From: Hyalangium versicolor
GTDB taxonomy: Bacteria > Myxococcota > Myxococcia > Myxococcales > Myxococcaceae
DNA: 64,000 nucleotides
Reading direction: 5' to 3'
Assembly (NCBI RefSeq): GCF_020103695.1
Contig: NZ_JAHXBF010000013.1
Span: 62,001-126,000, forward strand
Positions within the stretch are counted from its first letter, which is position 1. The number at the start of each line of letters is the position of its first letter. Shown in pieces: positions 62,201 through 64,000 of the stretch. The position numbers were made by a program, and so were the translations under genes. The notes under the pieces are model-generated. The model made no database searches. It had not been told where the DNA came from and saw only the letters and a program-made list of their open reading frames with translations.

Positions 62201-63462
62201 CCCGTCTGCACGCCCGAGAACCCACCGATGACATTGGCGGTCCCCAGCGGGCAGAGCGGAGCGCCACCACACGCCTGGAACACCACCCGGCCACCGCCAC
62301 CGCCGCCGCCCGGACCTGCAGTCTGGTTCGTGCTGCCACCCTGGCCTCCGAACGCATGGACCTTGGAGGGAGTGCAGCTCGCCGTCCCCGAGAAGCGCAT
62401 ATGGATGGTGCCACCACCGCCACCACCGCCACCGCCGTCCTGGGTGCTGTCCTGCGAGAAGAAGCCGTCGGCCAGGACGCTACCCGAACCGGTGAGGTTC
62501 TTGGCGCGGATGAAGATGATGCCTCCGCCCTGGCCACCTGCCGTAGTCGTGCTGCTCGTGATGTGAGAAGGCCCACCGCCTCCTCCCAGCGTCAGGCGGG
62601 TGGCCGCAGGGTAACTTAACGACGCGCCGCCCTGCCCTCCCACGGCCCGAGCCCCGTCCGCGCTGTTGCCTCCATCACCTCCCGATCCTCCGTTGCCACC
62701 GCCGCCGCCACCTGACTTGAAGCACACACCACCGCCCGCACCATTAGCCACCCGGCCGCGTCCTGTCTGAGTCGGCCCATAGCGGGAGACAGCAATGCCC
62801 TCTCCCTTTTGCGCGCCCTTGGGAGCAGTCTCGTCCAACGCCGAGCAGTTGTTTGCAGCCGACGTATCCTGGGCAAACTGGCCGCCGCGAAAGCCTCGGC
62901 TCGTGACGCTGATGGTGGCGTTGATGGTCACTGTGCCCGTGGCCAGGAAGGCCAAGATGCCGCCGGTGCTTCCGTCCCATGTGCGAGAGATGAGGCTCCC
63001 CGAGCCGATCGTCACGTCGGTGTACTCCGGCACCCTCACTATCTGGGTGACGTTCGCCGCGTAGGAATAGAGCAGCGGTTGAGTCATGGTCAGCGTTGTT
63101 CCCGCCAACCCAGACAACCGCGCCAGCTCGAAGCGCCCCACCTGATCACTGCTGAGATCAATGTTCGTCGGCCCCCCCGAGGCCGGCTCAGGGACGATGC
63201 CCGTGGTCTGGATGATCATCACCACGTCATTGACCGCGAAGCCGGAGGTCGTGGAGACCGTGAGGGTCGTGGCACCCGGAGCCAGCGCCACGGTCACCCG
63301 GGCATAGGCATTGATGACGGTGTTGTTCGCACTCACATTGAGTGCGCCGTTATGCCCATTGCCCACGCCGTAGATGTCCTCTCCGGCCAGGGCGGGCAGC
63401 GCGCACACGATCACCGCCAGCAGTGTGGTGTGGATGAGGTTCTTTGTCGATGCGTTCTTCAT
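59026..63462 (-). CDS. Large Ig-like repeat surface protein, AgmC-like
   Basis: A 1478-aa open frame. A signal peptide (about 1-26, ending PALA-GED) precedes a beta-rich N-terminal region and Gly-rich loops (about 250-430, with GGGGGG runs). Ten Ig-like repeats of about 95-100 residues follow (TPANGSSTNDNTPTYSG type, about 449-1350). A MYXO-CTERM-like signal at C1381 (WGCTTAP, then hydrophobic WALLLVASAF) should end the protein. Instead the frame runs about 70 more residues with no stop, overlapping the CHAT gene antisense. Myxobacterial AgmC motility proteins look similar overall, but that name is a low-confidence inference. The C-terminal Ig repeats look less GC-rich than the N-terminal ones. 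Confidence 0.75.
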   Translation of the reverse strand: MKNASTKNLIHTTLLAVIVCALPALAGEDIYGVGNGHNGALNVSANNTVINAYARVTVALAPGATTLTVSTTSGFAVNDVVMIIQTTGIVPEPASGGPTNIDLSSDQVGRFELARLSGLAGTTLTMTQPLLYSYAANVTQIVRVPEYTDVTIGSGSLISRTWDGSTGGILAFLATGTVTINATISVTSRGFRGGQFAQDTSAANNCSALDETAPKGAQKGEGIAVSRYGPTQTGRGRVANGAGGGVCFKSGGGGGGNGGSGGDGGNSADGARAVGGQGGASLSYPAATRLTLGGGGGPSHITSSTTTAGGQGGGIIFIRAKNLTGSGSVLADGFFSQDSTQDGGGGGGGGGTIHMRFSGTASCTPSKVHAFGGQGGSTNQTAGPGGGGGGGRVVFQACGGAPLCPLGTANVIGGFSGVQTGAGGEQYGATSGGNGAYTLLADCYSPLTAPVVVTPANGSSTNDNTPTYTGTLALPYPAGTEVIIYVDGVELTRVTPDSTGNWTFTQPTSLAEGTHTVYAVAINTAQNLQSSPSSTNTFSVDSTPPPAPVVTAPANGSTTKDSTPDYTGTAEPNSTVTVIVDGVVVGTTTANASGNWTFTPTTPLADGPHTVKARATDPAGNTGSDSNTNTFTMDTVPPAAPVVVTPANGSRTNDNTPTYSGTAEPGTTVTVIVDGTPVGTTTANASGNWSFTPTPALADGVHSVSATAADAVGNVSPQSNTNTFTVDTTPPPAPVVVTPANGSTTSDNTPTYSGTAEANSTVTVFVDGTSVGTATADASGNWSHTPATPLADGSHMVKAQATDVAGNIGVDSNTNTLMVDTVPPAAPVVTTPANGSTSNDNMPTYTGTAEPNSTVTVILDEVAVGITTASPSGNWIFTSTTLLTNGSHTVRVFATDVAGNSGTSSNANTFTVGTISPPLLTTPANGSSTNDNTPTYSGTAEAGSTVSLIVDGMGVGIATANNSGAWILPQRTVLTDGIHTVRGHATNGAGNTSADSNNNIFTVDTTPPDAPLLTTPANNSSINRLNFNGTAEEGSTITVIVDGEEVGIALASISGAWSFLPPMVLPDGPHTVKARATDRASNASADSNTNTFTVDITPPKTPQVITPDNGSLTNDNTPAYSGTAETGSTVSLIVDSVWVGTAPVNASGVWIFPQPTLADGFHTLRAQAMDGAGNTSTDSNTNIFEIDTIPPAAPMLTTPANNSKTSQPIVYSGTAEAESVVKVFVDEMEVGTTISDSTWRWTLEKWTLVSDGSPHTIKVQAIDPAGNTSPYSNTNTFTVDTSPPAVPVVTSPGSSVDTETPIIGGTAEADSRVSVWLDGNEAKAAFITTREDGTWSFTPTTRLSLGRHLVTAIAMDEVGNTSLPPAEYSFAIQKSHYGWGCTTAPAFPATWALLLVASAFRSRWLKSPCSPRGSTPTRRERGPCGLPRGVRPGSAAAGVLPSARSSSGAGARAARLFPTSTPAHCHHLRRWPTCPPRD

Positions 63463-63706
63463 ATGAGGCGTTCCGCGCCTGGTGGCGCACCCTCTCGTTA
63501 TGTAGTGAAGTATTGGCTCCTGAGGTGGGCCGAATGGCCCTTCTCAGGGGGCGACGTCTGTCGAGCGCCAGGGACAATGTCAACAACTCCGCACCAGGAC
63601 GGCGTTCTTCATTGGCGCTAATGCCGCTGGCAACGAGTGCTCTGCCCGAGAGCCAAAGCGTCGCCGCGCGTCGCCAGCGAACTGCACTCAGGGAACTCGT
63701 TTGGTT
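63463..63706. other. Intergenic region upstream of the Ig-like gene
   Basis: I see no convincing gene in these bases. Composition is less GC-rich than average. It should contain the promoter of the Ig-like gene, but no clear -35/-10 or sigma-54 element was found. It is followed by the disrupted lipoprotein remnant. Confidence 0.4.
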
Positions 63707-63987
63707 TCATATATCTATGCACGGAGCATACACTTCCAAACTGGTGGGGGCGCCATCTGGGTCATAGCCTCCCATCAATGCTTGCATGCGTTCAGCCGCA
63801 TTGCTGTGGGGATCTGGCGCTCATGGGCTCGACTTCTTGTGGAACTCCACGGTTCGCTCGACGTGGCTAGGAGAGCCTTCTGCTTTCTCCTTTCATATCG
63901 CAGTCTTTTGCCGCCAGTTGGTGGCATCTCGCCACACGCGAGGCATAGCAAGGAGGAGGCTATGGTCAGCGTTGCAGCCATTCTCAT
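63707..63987 (-). pseudogene. Degraded small lipoprotein gene (frameshifted)
   Basis: The frame opens with a lipoprotein-like signal (MRMAATLTIASSLLCLACG), GGATG context and protein-like residues to about GEMPPTGG. It then becomes strongly basic and unprotein-like. Another frame carries SHVERTVEFHKKSSP, then after a stop AAERMQALMGGYDPDG and SLEVYAP, ending at 63707. The pieces look like one small secreted protein broken by a frameshift and a nonsense change. Sequencing error is possible. Confidence 0.3.
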
Positions 63988-64000
63988 CCCGTGGATTAGG

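Overview
The window is high-GC DNA with the gene content of a fruiting myxobacterium (suborder Cystobacterineae; I cannot fix the genus). The strongest marker is an intact mrpA-mrpB-mrpC developmental regulator locus (14372-17895). Other markers are trifunctional Ser/Thr-kinase/ATPase/histidine-kinase giants, MYXO-CTERM-like sorting tails, and many lipoproteins. No rRNA, tRNA, CRISPR array or intact insertion sequence was seen.

Layout. 136-3792: a fatty-acid beta-oxidation pair (FadN-type dehydrogenase/hydratase, then thiolase), ended by an intrinsic terminator. 3876-10594: a small lipoprotein, two overlapping membrane-spermidine-synthase fusion genes, and a divergent nitronate monooxygenase. 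10727-14231: an O-methyltransferase, a LysR regulator and a membrane MutS-like ATPase, with a LysR-box-like palindrome and a ribosome-site-sequestering hairpin ahead of the methyltransferase. 14372-17895: mrpC, mrpB and mrpA, with a sigma-54 promoter and MrpC-like sites between mrpB and mrpC. 17939-23643: a third membrane-spermidine-synthase fusion, an orphan Flp pilin and a secreted caspase-like protein. 23663-27179: a small catabolic cluster (enoyl-CoA hydratase, alpha/beta hydrolase, SDR) divergent from a GlxA/AraC regulator. 27292-32879: ExbB, ExbD, TonB, a TonB-dependent receptor carrying its own TonB-like domain, and a lipoprotein. 32895-46371: two trifunctional kinases around an M19-like metallopeptidase lipoprotein.

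46642-64000 is accessory in character and is the most interesting part. A three-gene, roughly 10-kb operon (49372-59216) encodes an AAA-transmembrane-WD40 protein, a TIR-AAA protein and a CHAT-protease/STAND-ATPase/WD40 protein. These are NLR-like receptors with two different candidate cell-death or defence effectors. Two related Ig-like surface-protein genes with MYXO-CTERM-like tails flank it, both on the minus strand. The operon's 3' end overlaps one of them exactly where that gene appears to have lost its normal stop. A cluster of TTGACGCGTCAA palindromes and half-sites lies upstream. I infer a conflict, defence or self-recognition module; its function is not demonstrated by sequence alone.

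Two intergenic 50-bp palindromic elements (10657-10706 and 21361-21410) appear to be copies of one dispersed repeat. Start codons were chosen from Shine-Dalgarno spacing, signal peptides, family N-termini and overlaps.
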